From: Actinomycetes bacterium
Lineage (GTDB): Bacteria > Actinomycetota > Thermoleophilia > Solirubrobacterales > JACPNS01
Assembly (NCBI GenBank): GCA_023404495.1
Contig: JAEYBE010000020.1
Coordinates: 12,379 to 76,378, forward strand
Length of the DNA: 64,000 nucleotides
Reading direction: 5' to 3'
In this document: positions 1-7,630 of the stretch, in pieces
How the letters are laid out: every line of letters starts with the position of its first letter
Numbering within the stretch: the stretch's first letter is position 1
Notes under the pieces: model-generated
What the model was told of the DNA's origin: nothing
The model's database searches: none
Seen by the model: the letters and a program-made list of their open reading frames with translations, nothing else
Program-made: the position numbers and the translations under genes

Positions 1-673
1 CCTGCTCGGCCAGCTGATCTGCCGCCTGCAGCGCGGTGACGGCCATGCGCGAGATTCCCACGAGCGTCACGTCGGTGCCTTCGCGCCGCACCGCGGCGTG
101 CCCGAAGGGAACAACGAATCCCGGGTCGTCGGGCACCTCGCCCTTCATCCCGTAGAGCGTCTCGTGTTCGATGAAGATCACCGGGTTGTCATCGCGAATC
201 GCCGCCTTGAGCAGTCCCTTGGCGTCGGCCGGCGTCGACGGAGCCGCGACCAAGAGGCCCGGCACGTGCTGAAAGAACGCCTCGAAGCTGTGTGAGTGGG
301 TCGCCGCCAGCTGATGCCCTGCGCCCTGGGGCATCCGCACGACCATCGGCACCTTCGCCTGGCCTCCGAACATGTAGTGAAGCGGTGCCATGTGATTGAC
401 GATCTGGTCCATCGCCAGCAGCGAGAAGTTGATCGTCATGATCTCGACGACCGGTCGCAGTCCCGCCATCGCCGCACCGATCCCCATGCCGACGATCGTG
501 TTCTCGCTGATCGGAGTGTCGCGGACCCGCTGCTCGCCAAACTCCTTGAGCAACCCGTCAGTGACCTTGAAGGCCCCGTTGAAGACGCCGACGTCTTCGC
601 CCATGATCAGTACATTGCGATCGGCCTGCATCTCTTCGCGCAGCGCCAGGTTCAGCGCCTCGCGGTAGCGCAT
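1..673 (-). CDS. pdhB: 2-oxoacid (pyruvate-type) dehydrogenase E1 component, beta subunit, partial
   Basis: My translation of the minus strand from the ATG at 673 runs open to the window edge, so the C-terminal third or so is missing. It begins MRYREALNLALREEM and continues with GEDVG, the ISENTIVGIGAAMAG block and GGQAKVPMVVRMPQGAG, all typical of transketolase-like E1 beta subunits, which pair with E1 alpha to decarboxylate a 2-oxoacid with thiamine diphosphate. The E1 alpha stop codon ends one base before this start (TGA-G-ATG), so the two are translationally coupled. Pyruvate is the likely substrate. Branched-chain 2-oxoacids or acetoin cannot be excluded from sequence alone. The E2 gene, if linked, lies beyond the window. 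Confidence 0.93.
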   Translation of the reverse strand, partial: MRYREALNLALREEMQADRNVLIMGEDVGVFNGAFKVTDGLLKEFGEQRVRDTPISENTIVGMGIGAAMAGLRPVVEIMTINFSLLAMDQIVNHMAPLHYMFGGQAKVPMVVRMPQGAGHQLAATHSHSFEAFFQHVPGLLVAAPSTPADAKGLLKAAIRDDNPVIFIEHETLYGMKGEVPDDPGFVVPFGHAAVRREGTDVTLVGISRMAVTALQAADQLAEQ

Positions 674-674
674 C

Positions 675-1946
675 TCAGACACCGGACTCGCCTCCCTCAT
701 CCGGCGGGAGCGGCAACGGCGAAAGCGGCGGTGTCTGAATGTCGCGCGCCACCCCTTCGCGCATCACGAGCTGCTCGTCAAACTCCTCGCCCTCTTCATG
801 CGCGGCGCCGGCCTCGGCGAGGTTCTGCAGGCGCTGATCGCCTGCGATCGACTCGCCGCGAAGCGCCTCCGGCGAGCGTGTGTCGACCGAGTACCAACCG
901 CGCAGCTGATCACCGAGCACGTAGACGTCGTCATACAGAGAGTCGAGCGATGGGTGCGGCGAGGCGTCGGCGAACTCAACTGCCGCATCGACTTCTTGGA
1001 GCGCCAGCTTGTCGAGCGATTCGGCGTCCGCCCCGGTGATCGCGCCGCCAGAGATCAGTTTGTTGGCGAACTGCACAATCGGATCGCGCTGGCGCCACTC
1101 CTCGACCTCCTCCTTCGTGCGGTATTCCTCGGGGTCGGCGACCGAATGGCCGCGGAAGCGATAGGTCACCGCCTCGATCAGCACCGGATGGCGCTCGGAG
1201 CGCACCAGGTCCAGTGCGTTCTTCACGCACGTCTCGACATCGAGCACGTCCATGCCGTCACACCGCGTACCCGGGACGCCGAAGCCCTCGCCCTTGGCAG
1301 CGAGGTTGGTCATCGCCGAATGCCTCGCGAGCGCAGTGCCCATCCCGAACTGGTTGTTGACGATCAAGAAGACCACCGGCAGTTTCCACAGCGCAGCGAG
1401 ATTGAGCGTCTCGCCGAATGTGCCCTGGTTGGTGGCCCCGTCACCGAGCATGCAGACGACGGCCTCGTCGGTGCCGCCGTAGTCAGCGGCCAGCGCGAGT
1501 CCGGCGGCGATCGGCAGGTTGCCGCCGACGATCCCGTACCCACCCATGAAGCGGCGCTCGGCGTCGAACATGTGCATCGAACCCCCGCGGCCCCTCGAGA
1601 CGCCGGTCTCGCGGCCGAATAGCTCTGCCATCACGGCGTTCGGCGGGGTTCCGCGCGCCAGCACCTGGCCGTGTTCGCGATAAGTGCTGATCAAGTAGTC
1701 CGACTGGCGCATCGCCGCGGCCGTCCCCACGACCGTCGCTTCCTCACCGATGCAGAGGTGCAGGAAGCCGCCGATCTTGGCGCGCGCGTACATCTCGCCG
1801 GCGCGCTCCTCGAAGCGGCGGATCAGCAGCATGCGGTAGAGGATCGCCTTTCCGCGCTCGGCGTCGGGCAGCATGTGGTCAGGCTGAAAGCGGTGCTGGG
1901 CCGGTGGCTGCCCAGCGCCCTGCGGATCTGTGCCCCGGGCTTCCAT
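675..1946 (-). CDS. pdhA: 2-oxoacid (pyruvate-type) dehydrogenase E1 component, alpha subunit
   Basis: This 423-residue protein is the thiamine-diphosphate-binding E1 alpha subunit. It has YREHGQ (89-94), GGSMHMFD (121-128), the ThDP motif starting GDGATNQG (168-175) and closing with NN at 197-198, and a phosphorylation-loop-like segment near 205-210. Bacterial E1 alpha proteins are usually 320-370 residues. This one has about 80 extra C-terminal residues, acidic and then proline-rich, ending PLPLPPDEGGESGV. The tail codons carry a 9-bp inverted repeat. The ATG at 1946 is preceded by TAATCT (1953-1958) with a 6-nt gap and no Shine-Dalgarno, suggesting a leaderless transcript starting pdhA-pdhB. 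Met25 is an alternative start. Confidence 0.93.
   Translation of the reverse strand: MEARGTDPQGAGQPPAQHRFQPDHMLPDAERGKAILYRMLLIRRFEERAGEMYARAKIGGFLHLCIGEEATVVGTAAAMRQSDYLISTYREHGQVLARGTPPNAVMAELFGRETGVSRGRGGSMHMFDAERRFMGGYGIVGGNLPIAAGLALAADYGGTDEAVVCMLGDGATNQGTFGETLNLAALWKLPVVFLIVNNQFGMGTALARHSAMTNLAAKGEGFGVPGTRCDGMDVLDVETCVKNALDLVRSERHPVLIEAVTYRFRGHSVADPEEYRTKEEVEEWRQRDPIVQFANKLISGGAITGADAESLDKLALQEVDAAVEFADASPHPSLDSLYDDVYVLGDQLRGWYSVDTRSPEALRGESIAGDQRLQNLAEAGAAHEEGEEFDEQLVMREGVARDIQTPPLSPLPLPPDEGGESGV
676..737. repeat. Inverted repeat in the 3' end of pdhA
   Basis: CAGACACCG at 676-684 is the exact reverse complement of CGGTGTCTG at 729-737, 44 nt apart. Between them lies a smaller nested pair, CTCCC with GGGAG. 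The structure spans the codons of the proline-rich tail and the pdhA stop, one base before the pdhB start. It could modulate pdhB translation or be the remnant of a small inserted palindromic element. Neither is shown. Confidence 0.45.
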
Positions 1947-1952
1947 GGGGTC

Positions 1953-1958
1953 AGATTA
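1953..1958 (-). promoter_or_regulatory. Predicted -10 element of leaderless pdhA
   Basis: On the minus strand TAATCT is followed by six bases and the pdhA ATG. It matches the TANNNT pattern seen before many starts in this window. No ribosome-binding sequence lies between. Confidence 0.55.
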
Positions 1959-1981
1959 TTCGCCGCCGCGGTCGCGGCGGA

Positions 1982-2563
1982 TCAGGTGAGGCCGGAGAAG
2001 TCGCGGATCGCTTGGGCGATCAGTTCGTCTTCCGTGAGCACGGTGTCGTCGGGCGAGACCAAAGCCGGCAACTCTGTGCGACCGCCGACGCTCTCGCGAA
2101 GCTGCGCGCCGGCGGCAGCGAGCGACTCGGCCGTCGATTTCATCTCAAGCGCCTGCAGCACTGCCCTGGGATGCATCTCACAGGCGGCCGCAGCAAGCAA
2201 GATCGTCTCCTCTTCATCGACCGGGCGAGCAGCGCCAAAGCACTGACGAAACGCGGCCAGCGAAAAGGCGACCGTGCGGCCAATTGACTTGGCGTAGGTG
2301 GCGGCCAGCGCCATCTTGCGCGAGTCGGCGATCGTCAGGTTCATGCGGTCTTCGTTGAAGCGCGGCCGGATCAGCCCGAACTTCTGCGCAAACTCGATCA
2401 CCTTGTCTTCGTCGCCGTCCCAGAGCGGCCCATCGTCGACGTCCGGTTGCAGTACCGGTATCCACTCGGCCTGCGGAATCGCGGTCGCCGCCCGCTCGGC
2501 GACAACCCAGGCGTAGGGGGAGCCGATATCGAAGTAGAGCTTGTAGCCAGCGCCTTCGCTCAC
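1982..2563 (-). CDS. DsbA-like thioredoxin-fold protein, 2-hydroxychromene-2-carboxylate isomerase family
   Basis: The 193-residue protein begins with YKLYFDIGSPYAWVVAER, the FDxxSPYA signature of the HCCA isomerase/DsbA-like family. The position occupied by CxxC in DsbA is GSPY here, so it is not a thiol oxidase. Family members are glutathione-dependent isomerases of aromatic catabolism, but in actinobacteria the true substrate is usually unknown. It overlaps the end of lpdA by 4 bp (ATGA), so the two are probably co-translated. The link to the 2-oxoacid dehydrogenase genes is positional only. Confidence 0.75.
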   Translation of the reverse strand: MSEGAGYKLYFDIGSPYAWVVAERAATAIPQAEWIPVLQPDVDDGPLWDGDEDKVIEFAQKFGLIRPRFNEDRMNLTIADSRKMALAATYAKSIGRTVAFSLAAFRQCFGAARPVDEEETILLAAAACEMHPRAVLQALEMKSTAESLAAAGAQLRESVGGRTELPALVSPDDTVLTEDELIAQAIRDFSGLT

Positions 2564-3972
2564 GCGTGCACCGCCCAGCCGTCTGCCGAGCGGGCGGCTT
2601 CTGCGACCGCCTCGCTAATCGTCGGGTGTGCGTGCACGATTCGCGCGAGTTGCGCGTAGCCGATTCCGGCCGACTTGGCGACCGCGAGCTCGGCGATCAG
2701 GTCGCCCGCCTTCGCCCCGATGGCGTGCGCACCGACGATTTGTCCACTGGCGGAATCTCCCACAATCTTCACCAGCCCGACGCGGTCGCCATAGACAGTC
2801 GCGGCGCCGGCCGCAGCCAGTGGAAACTCACCGATCTTCACTTGCAGGCCTGCGGCGTGGGCCTGCGCTTCGGTCAGTCCGATCGATGCGACCTGCGGGC
2901 TGCTGAAGGTGACGCGTGGGATGTTGTTGACGTCGAGCGGGTGAATGCCGGTCCAACCGGCGATCGTCTCGATCGCGATGATCGCCTCGTCTGACGCCTT
3001 GTGTGCGAGCGCAGGCCCGGGGGCGACGTCTCCGATCGCGAACACCCGGGGGTGCGAAGTACGTTGATCCGGCGCGACCGGAATCGTCCCGGTGGCGTCG
3101 ACTGCGATGCCGTATGCCTCAAGATTCAGCGCCGAGACATCGGGTGCACGACCGGCAGCTATGCAAAGCGCGTCAAAATCTCGCTTCTCGCCTGGCAGCG
3201 AGAGCGTCACCGCGGCATCGTCCTGGCTGACCTCCGAGATCTGCGCCCCGGTGATCACTTCGACGTTCTGCTTGGTGAGCTCCTTCGCCAGCAGCGCTGC
3301 GATCTCCGGCTCCTCCGCCGGCAAGATCTGGGGCAGCACCTCGAGCAAGGTCACAGCCACGCCCATGCGGCCAAACGCCGAGGCGATCTCGACGCCGCTC
3401 GCTCCGGCGCCGACCACCGCGAGCGAGTTCGGCAGTTCGCTCGTAAGCCAAGCGCCCGAAGTGTCGGCGATGCGGCCGCCGAATGCAACGCCCGGGACGG
3501 GGACCGTCGCTGCCTGCGAGCCCGTTGCCACGACAACCTGTCCGGCCCGCACGAGCTTCAGCCCATCCGATGTGCCGACGTGGAGGTCGACGATGTCGGG
3601 CTGAGTGGGAGGAACGAAAGTCGCTTCACCTTCGACGACAAGCACCTGATGCTTCTTCATCAGGCCACCGACACCGCCGGTCATCGTTCGAATCACGCGG
3701 TCGCGCCGTTTTGCGACGGCGGCGAAGTCGACGCCGATTTCACCGGTCGGAATAGTTACGCCAAAGCTCGCCGAGTCGCGCACCTCGGTCAAGACGTCTG
3801 CGCTTCGCAGCACAGCCTTTGCAGGTATGCAGGCGTAGTTGAGGCAGCGGCCGCCGAGCTTGTCCTTCTCGATCACAACGGTCGTCAGGCCGAGCTGGCG
3901 CGCGCGGATCGCAGCGACGTAGCCACCTGGTCCGCCGCCGATGATCGCGACGTCGAATACTCCCTCAGCCAT
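2560..3972 (-). CDS. lpdA: Dihydrolipoamide dehydrogenase (E3)
   Basis: This FAD disulfide reductase reoxidises lipoyl groups of 2-oxoacid dehydrogenase complexes. Near the N-terminus are the FAD motif GGGPGGYVAAIRA and the redox disulfide CLNYAC. Later come a second Rossmann motif, GAGASGVEIAS, and the FAD motif FAIGDVA. The C-terminal HAHPTISEAV carries the His-Glu base pair. I chose the ATG at 3972 (MAEGVFDVAIIGGG, 470 residues) over an in-frame start 21 nt upstream, because FAD-family proteins begin this close to the GxGxxG. This start overlaps the upstream gene's stop by 8 bp (ATGGCTGA). It lies with argF, the membrane protein and the isomerase in one minus-strand run leading to pdhA-pdhB. 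Confidence 0.94.
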   Translation of the reverse strand: MAEGVFDVAIIGGGPGGYVAAIRARQLGLTTVVIEKDKLGGRCLNYACIPAKAVLRSADVLTEVRDSASFGVTIPTGEIGVDFAAVAKRRDRVIRTMTGGVGGLMKKHQVLVVEGEATFVPPTQPDIVDLHVGTSDGLKLVRAGQVVVATGSQAATVPVPGVAFGGRIADTSGAWLTSELPNSLAVVGAGASGVEIASAFGRMGVAVTLLEVLPQILPAEEPEIAALLAKELTKQNVEVITGAQISEVSQDDAAVTLSLPGEKRDFDALCIAAGRAPDVSALNLEAYGIAVDATGTIPVAPDQRTSHPRVFAIGDVAPGPALAHKASDEAIIAIETIAGWTGIHPLDVNNIPRVTFSSPQVASIGLTEAQAHAAGLQVKIGEFPLAAAGAATVYGDRVGLVKIVGDSASGQIVGAHAIGAKAGDLIAELAVAKSAGIGYAQLARIVHAHPTISEAVAEAARSADGWAVHA

Positions 3973-4492
3973 TTTGCTTTTCAGCCTCCTCACGCTGCTC
4001 CCTGAGCGACTTGATGTCGGGAGCCTCCGGCATCTGAATGCGGGCCATCGCCCGGATCAAGAACCAGAACAATACGGAAAAGATCGCGATGATCGCCAGA
4101 AACAGCAGCGCAACCCAGGCGCTGGACGCCCGCAGCAGGGCGAGTGTCATGACGATCACCTGCAGCCCGAGGATTGTCTGAAAGCCGAGCACGGCCCAGT
4201 ACTTGGCTTTCCACATGCCCCAGGACGCGACGAGCAACACGGCGCTGATCAGAAAGGACTGGGTGATTTCGCGACTGCGATCGACCCCCGTCGCGTGATC
4301 GGCCAGCAAGAACGTGGCGAAATTGCCGATCGCGAGCAACAGAGCGAGCACCGACGCGATCGTGACTGCCAGCGGACGCTCCCCCGGCTCAAGCGGCTCC
4401 AGCGAATCGCGGACTGCCTGGCTCTTCTCCTCGCTGCGCGATCGCGCTCCTGCATACGCGGCGGAGCCGGACTCTTTTTGTTCGTCGTTCAC
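3965..4492 (-). CDS. Small polytopic membrane protein of unknown function
   Basis: I do not recognise this 175-residue protein. It has a charged cytoplasmic-looking N-terminus of about 40 residues, then four hydrophobic stretches near residues 42-64, 77-96, 102-119 and 125-148. The C-terminus is charged (REQREEAEKQNG). No catalytic motif is visible. The gene overlaps argF by 4 bp upstream and lpdA by 8 bp downstream, so it is in a tightly coupled transcription unit. The context does not suggest a specific role. Confidence 0.7.
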   Translation of the reverse strand: MNDEQKESGSAAYAGARSRSEEKSQAVRDSLEPLEPGERPLAVTIASVLALLLAIGNFATFLLADHATGVDRSREITQSFLISAVLLVASWGMWKAKYWAVLGFQTILGLQVIVMTLALLRASSAWVALLFLAIIAIFSVLFWFLIRAMARIQMPEAPDIKSLREQREEAEKQNG

Positions 4493-5406
4493 TGAATCAC
4501 GAACTCGAGCAACGCCTTCTGCACATGCAGCCGGTTCTCGGCCTGGTCGAAGACGGCAGACTGCGGTCCGTACAGCACGTCTTCCGTGATCTCCTCACCG
4601 ACGTGCGCCGGCAAGCAGTGCAGGGCGATCGCCTCCGACTTTGCGTGCGCCATCAGCTCAGAGGAGAGCTGGAACGGGCTGAGCGCCTGCTTCTTCGCGT
4701 CGGAATCGGCGTCACCCATGCTCACCCACACGTCGGTGTAGACGACGTCTGCCTCCGCTGCGGCCGCCGCGGGATCGTTGGTGAGTTCTATCGCGCCACC
4801 GGCTGTTGCGACCGACTCGGCGAGGGCGACGGCCTCTGGCGCAGGTTCGAAACCCTGGGGCGTGGCCACGGCCACATTCAGGCCCGCCATCGCGCCGAGC
4901 ACCATCAAGGAGGCCGTGACGTTGTTGCCATCACCGACGTAGGTCAACTTGCGGCCCTCGATTGTTCCGAAACGCTGCCGGATCGTCAGCAAGTCGGCAA
5001 GACCCTGCATCGGATGGTGGTCGGCGGTGAGCAGGTTGAAGATCGGCACAGTCGCATGCGCGGCCAGATCGACAACCGATTCGTGCGAGCCGGTTCGGAT
5101 GCCGATCGCGTGCACGAAGCGGCTGGTGACGAGCGCCGTGTCCTTGATCGACTCGCCGCGCGAGAGCTGCATCGATTCGCCCGAGAGCACCATCGGGTGA
5201 CCGCCGAGCTCATAGACGGCAACCTCGCTGCTCATGCGCGTACGCGTGGACGGGTGCTCGAAGATCAGGGCGACGGTCTTGGCCGCGAGCGCGCCGCGGC
5301 GCGCCGCGAGCGTCGCGCGGGCGTCCTTGAACTGCTGCGCGCGATCGAGAATCGCCGCAAGCTCGGAAGGGCTGATCTCGGCGCCGGTTAGAAAGTGCTT
5401 GGGCAC
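4489..5406 (-). CDS. argF: Ornithine carbamoyltransferase
   Basis: The 305-residue protein makes citrulline from ornithine and carbamoyl phosphate in arginine synthesis. The carbamoyl-phosphate loop STRTR is at 53-57, and the ornithine-side HCLPAHVGEEI motif is near residue 265. Length and both motifs fit OTC. The HCLP motif argues against aspartate carbamoyltransferase. The start is a GTG at 5406 preceded by TAGACT with a 6-nt gap, predicting leaderless initiation. No other arginine gene is nearby. It shares a 47-bp intergenic region with the divergent RNA methyltransferase-like gene. Confidence 0.95.
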   Translation of the reverse strand: MPKHFLTGAEISPSELAAILDRAQQFKDARATLAARRGALAAKTVALIFEHPSTRTRMSSEVAVYELGGHPMVLSGESMQLSRGESIKDTALVTSRFVHAIGIRTGSHESVVDLAAHATVPIFNLLTADHHPMQGLADLLTIRQRFGTIEGRKLTYVGDGNNVTASLMVLGAMAGLNVAVATPQGFEPAPEAVALAESVATAGGAIELTNDPAAAAAEADVVYTDVWVSMGDADSDAKKQALSPFQLSSELMAHAKSEAIALHCLPAHVGEEITEDVLYGPQSAVFDQAENRLHVQKALLEFVIQ

Positions 5407-5453
5407 GGCGTGAGTCTATGTCGGCGGCGCGGCCTCACGCTAGGGTCGCCGTC
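5407..5453. promoter_or_regulatory. Divergent leaderless promoters between argF and the RNA methyltransferase-like gene
   Basis: The 47-bp gap holds two oppositely oriented -10-like hexamers. On the minus strand TAGACT (5413-5418) lies 6 nt before the argF GTG. On the plus strand TAGGGT (5441-5446) lies 7 nt before the GTG at 5454. Neither gene has a Shine-Dalgarno. The spacing predicts transcripts starting at or next to the start codons. Confidence 0.55.
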
Positions 5454-6935
5454 GTGGCTGAAGACCAGCAAACCCGACCACGTCGCCTGAACAAGGGCGA
5501 AGTCGTGGAACTCAGGATCGACTCGCTTGCCCACGGCGGAGCCGGGGTCGGCCGCGCCGACGGCTTCGTCGTTTTCGCGCGCGGTGGGCTTCCGGGCGAC
5601 ACCGTGCGAGTCGAGATCACCGGTGGCAAGAAGCGCTTTGGCGAGGGCCGGGTGATCGAGCTGCTCGAAGCCGGACCCGAACGTGTCCCTGAGCGCGCCC
5701 CGCACCCCGGAGCAATGTGGCAAGCGCTCAGCTACGACGCGCAGCTGTCCGCCAAGGAAGCACAGGTACGTGAATCGCTCGAGCGCTTCGGAGAGTTCGA
5801 CCTCTCAGGGATCGAGTTCGACTCGATCCTGCCGGCCGGCGAGAGCCACGATGACCCGGCGATCTGGAACTACCGCAACAAAGTCGAGTTCAGCTTCGGG
5901 CTGACGGAAGAGGGCGAGCTTGCCCTGGGTTATCACCGGCCCGGCCGTTGGGATCTGATCGAGGACGTCGACGATGTCGTGCTCGCAAGCCAGCGGGCCA
6001 ATGAGATACGACAGCGGATCAAAGCCTTCTGCGTGGAGCGAGAGCTCTCGCCGTACGACCCCGACGAGGAGTTCGGATTCCTGCGCAACCTCGTGATCCG
6101 CGAGGGGCGAAACACCGGGCAGACGATGGTGCGGCTGGTGACCAGCAGCAAGGAGCCGGAGTTCGGCTTTGACACCGCGGGCCTGGTTGAGTCGCTCGGA
6201 ACGCTCGATCCGCCAGTGACCTCGATCGTCTGGACCCGCTCGGACAATCCCGGCAACTGGCAGCAGGCCGCCAAGGACAAGACGCTGCTGGGCAAACCTC
6301 AGATCGAGGAGGAGATCCTCGGACTGAAGTTCCGAATTTCGCCCGACGCCTTTTTTCAGACCAACTCAGCGCAGACCGAGCGGCTCTACTCGACGGCGAT
6401 CGAATTCGCCGAGCTGTCGGGACGCGAGACCGTCTTCGACCTCTACTGCGGCTCGGGCACGATCGGCATCGCGCTGGCCGAATCCGCCGGTCACGTCTAC
6501 GGAGTCGAGATCGTCGAAGCCGCGATCGAGGACGCAAAGGCCAACGCGAACCTCAACGGGATCGTCGACGCCGACTTCTTCGCCGGCGACGCGCGGCTCG
6601 TTGTCCCTGAATTGATCGAGAAGGTCGGTCGGCCTGAGGTCGCAATCGTCGACCCACCACGCGCGGGCCTGAGCCAAAAGGTCGTCCGCCGCGTGATGGA
6701 AGCCGGGCCCAAGCGGATCGTCTACGTCTCCTGCAACCCCGACACGCTCGCGCCGAACCTCAAGCAGATGGCCGAGAGTGGTTATCGCCTGCGCCGCGTG
6801 CGCCCGGTCGATATGTTCCCGCACACGCCACATATCGAGACCGTCGCGGTGCTGGATCTGGAGGACGACGCGAAGCGTCTTGCGGTGATCGAGGCGCGCA
6901 TTGAAGAGCGGCGCGCCAAGCAGCAGAGGCGCTAG
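5454..6935 (+). CDS. SAM-dependent RNA m5U methyltransferase-like protein (TrmA/RumA fold) lacking Fe-S cysteines
   Basis: With the GTG at 5454 the protein is 493 residues. An upstream in-frame ATG at 5418 would overlap argF promoter sequence and is less likely. The N-terminus is a TRAM RNA-binding domain, followed by the methyltransferase domain with the SAM motif FDLYCGSGTIGIALA, the VDPPRAGL motif and the catalytic cysteine in YVSCNPDTLAPNL. These define the uracil-5 RNA methyltransferases. The segment that carries CxxxxxCGGC in RumA-type enzymes reads APHPGAMW here (about 82-89), so all [4Fe-4S] ligands are absent. The target could be tRNA or rRNA. Confidence 0.9.
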   Translation: MAEDQQTRPRRLNKGEVVELRIDSLAHGGAGVGRADGFVVFARGGLPGDTVRVEITGGKKRFGEGRVIELLEAGPERVPERAPHPGAMWQALSYDAQLSAKEAQVRESLERFGEFDLSGIEFDSILPAGESHDDPAIWNYRNKVEFSFGLTEEGELALGYHRPGRWDLIEDVDDVVLASQRANEIRQRIKAFCVERELSPYDPDEEFGFLRNLVIREGRNTGQTMVRLVTSSKEPEFGFDTAGLVESLGTLDPPVTSIVWTRSDNPGNWQQAAKDKTLLGKPQIEEEILGLKFRISPDAFFQTNSAQTERLYSTAIEFAELSGRETVFDLYCGSGTIGIALAESAGHVYGVEIVEAAIEDAKANANLNGIVDADFFAGDARLVVPELIEKVGRPEVAIVDPPRAGLSQKVVRRVMEAGPKRIVYVSCNPDTLAPNLKQMAESGYRLRRVRPVDMFPHTPHIETVAVLDLEDDAKRLAVIEARIEERRAKQQRR

Positions 6936-6945
6936 TCTCCGGTAA

Positions 6946-6973
6946 ATGACCATGGTAATATGACCATGGTCAT
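6946..6973. promoter_or_regulatory. Tandem palindromic operator of the toxin-antitoxin pair
   Basis: Two adjoining 14-bp units lie end to end: ATGACCATGGTAAT (6946-6959) and the perfect palindrome ATGACCATGGTCAT (6960-6973). The second covers three in-frame ATG codons of the antitoxin. TAATAT (6956-6961), a possible -10 element, lies across the junction. This fits cooperative autorepression by an antitoxin-toxin complex, the usual control of type II systems. The binding itself is inferred. Confidence 0.65.
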
Positions 6974-7229
6974 GTACGACGATTCGATCACTGCCACCAA
7001 GGCCAAGGCGACATTCCTGGCCCTGCTTGAAGAGGTCGCGCGCAGCGGCCGACCGGTCACGGTGACCAAGCACGGAAAGCCCGTGGCGGACATCGTCCCC
7101 CACGCCCACGAGGAGCCATACGACCTCGCCGCGACCAGCCGCCAGCTCGTCAGCGACGAGGAGTTCCTCTCGCCGCTGCCCGGTGCCTACGAAGTATCCG
7201 ACACAGACCCCCTGATTCACCCCGAGTGA
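6960..7229 (+). CDS. Type II antitoxin, Phd/YefM-like (prevent-host-death family)
   Basis: The 89-residue protein contains the Phd/YefM pattern TATKAKATFLALLEEVARSGRPVTVTKHGKPVADIVP in its first half (about residues 10-46), which forms the DNA-binding dimerisation domain. The acidic C-terminal half would cover the toxin. Candidate starts are ATGs at 6960, 6966 and 6972. The last lies 10 nt after TAATAT and gives the shorter N-terminus usual for this family. The toxin start overlaps its stop by 4 bp (GTGA). It should neutralise the PIN toxin and repress its own promoter. Confidence 0.85.
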   Translation: MTMVMYDDSITATKAKATFLALLEEVARSGRPVTVTKHGKPVADIVPHAHEEPYDLAATSRQLVSDEEFLSPLPGAYEVSDTDPLIHPE

Positions 7230-7612
7230 TCGTCCTCGACACCCACGCCTGGTACTGGTGGGCCGCACGTCTCCCGCAGCTTTCGGATTCCGCCAGGCAG
7301 ATGATCGATCGCGCGCAGACGATCTGCATCTCCAGTTACTCAGTCATGGAGCTTGCGCGGCTTGAACATCACGGCCGCGTCGAGTTCGACCGGCGAGATT
7401 GGCGCCAGCGAGCGCTTCGCTTCGACCCGCGGATCATGGAAATCCCGATGGACCACCGGATCGCCGAGCGCGCGGTAGGTCTGCTTGCGAAAGGGCTGAC
7501 TGGCGACCCGGCCGATCAAGTCATCCTCGCCACCGCGGGCCAACTCGGTGCAACGCTCATCACCAAGGATCGCGTGCTGCGCGAGTTCGCCCCGAGTCAG
7601 ACGGCTTGGTAG
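7226..7612 (+). CDS. vapC: PIN-domain toxin, VapC-like ribonuclease
   Basis: This 128-residue protein has the PIN-domain acidic set: Asp5 in VLDTHAWYWW, Glu42 in VMELARL, Asp94/Asp97 in GDPADQVILATA and Asp115 in LITKDRVL. VapC toxins cleave tRNA or rRNA with magnesium and are held inactive by their cognate antitoxin. It starts with a GTG that overlaps the antitoxin stop. All acidic residues are present, so the module looks intact. The pair lies between housekeeping genes with no mobility gene next to it. Confidence 0.88.
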   Translation: MIVLDTHAWYWWAARLPQLSDSARQMIDRAQTICISSYSVMELARLEHHGRVEFDRRDWRQRALRFDPRIMEIPMDHRIAERAVGLLAKGLTGDPADQVILATAGQLGATLITKDRVLREFAPSQTAW

Positions 7613-7630
7613 GCAGCGGAGCCGACCGCG

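Noticed and set aside
4844..4854. GGTTCGAAACC resembling a tRNA T-loop
   Set aside because: It lies inside argF coding sequence, with no acceptor or anticodon stems around it.
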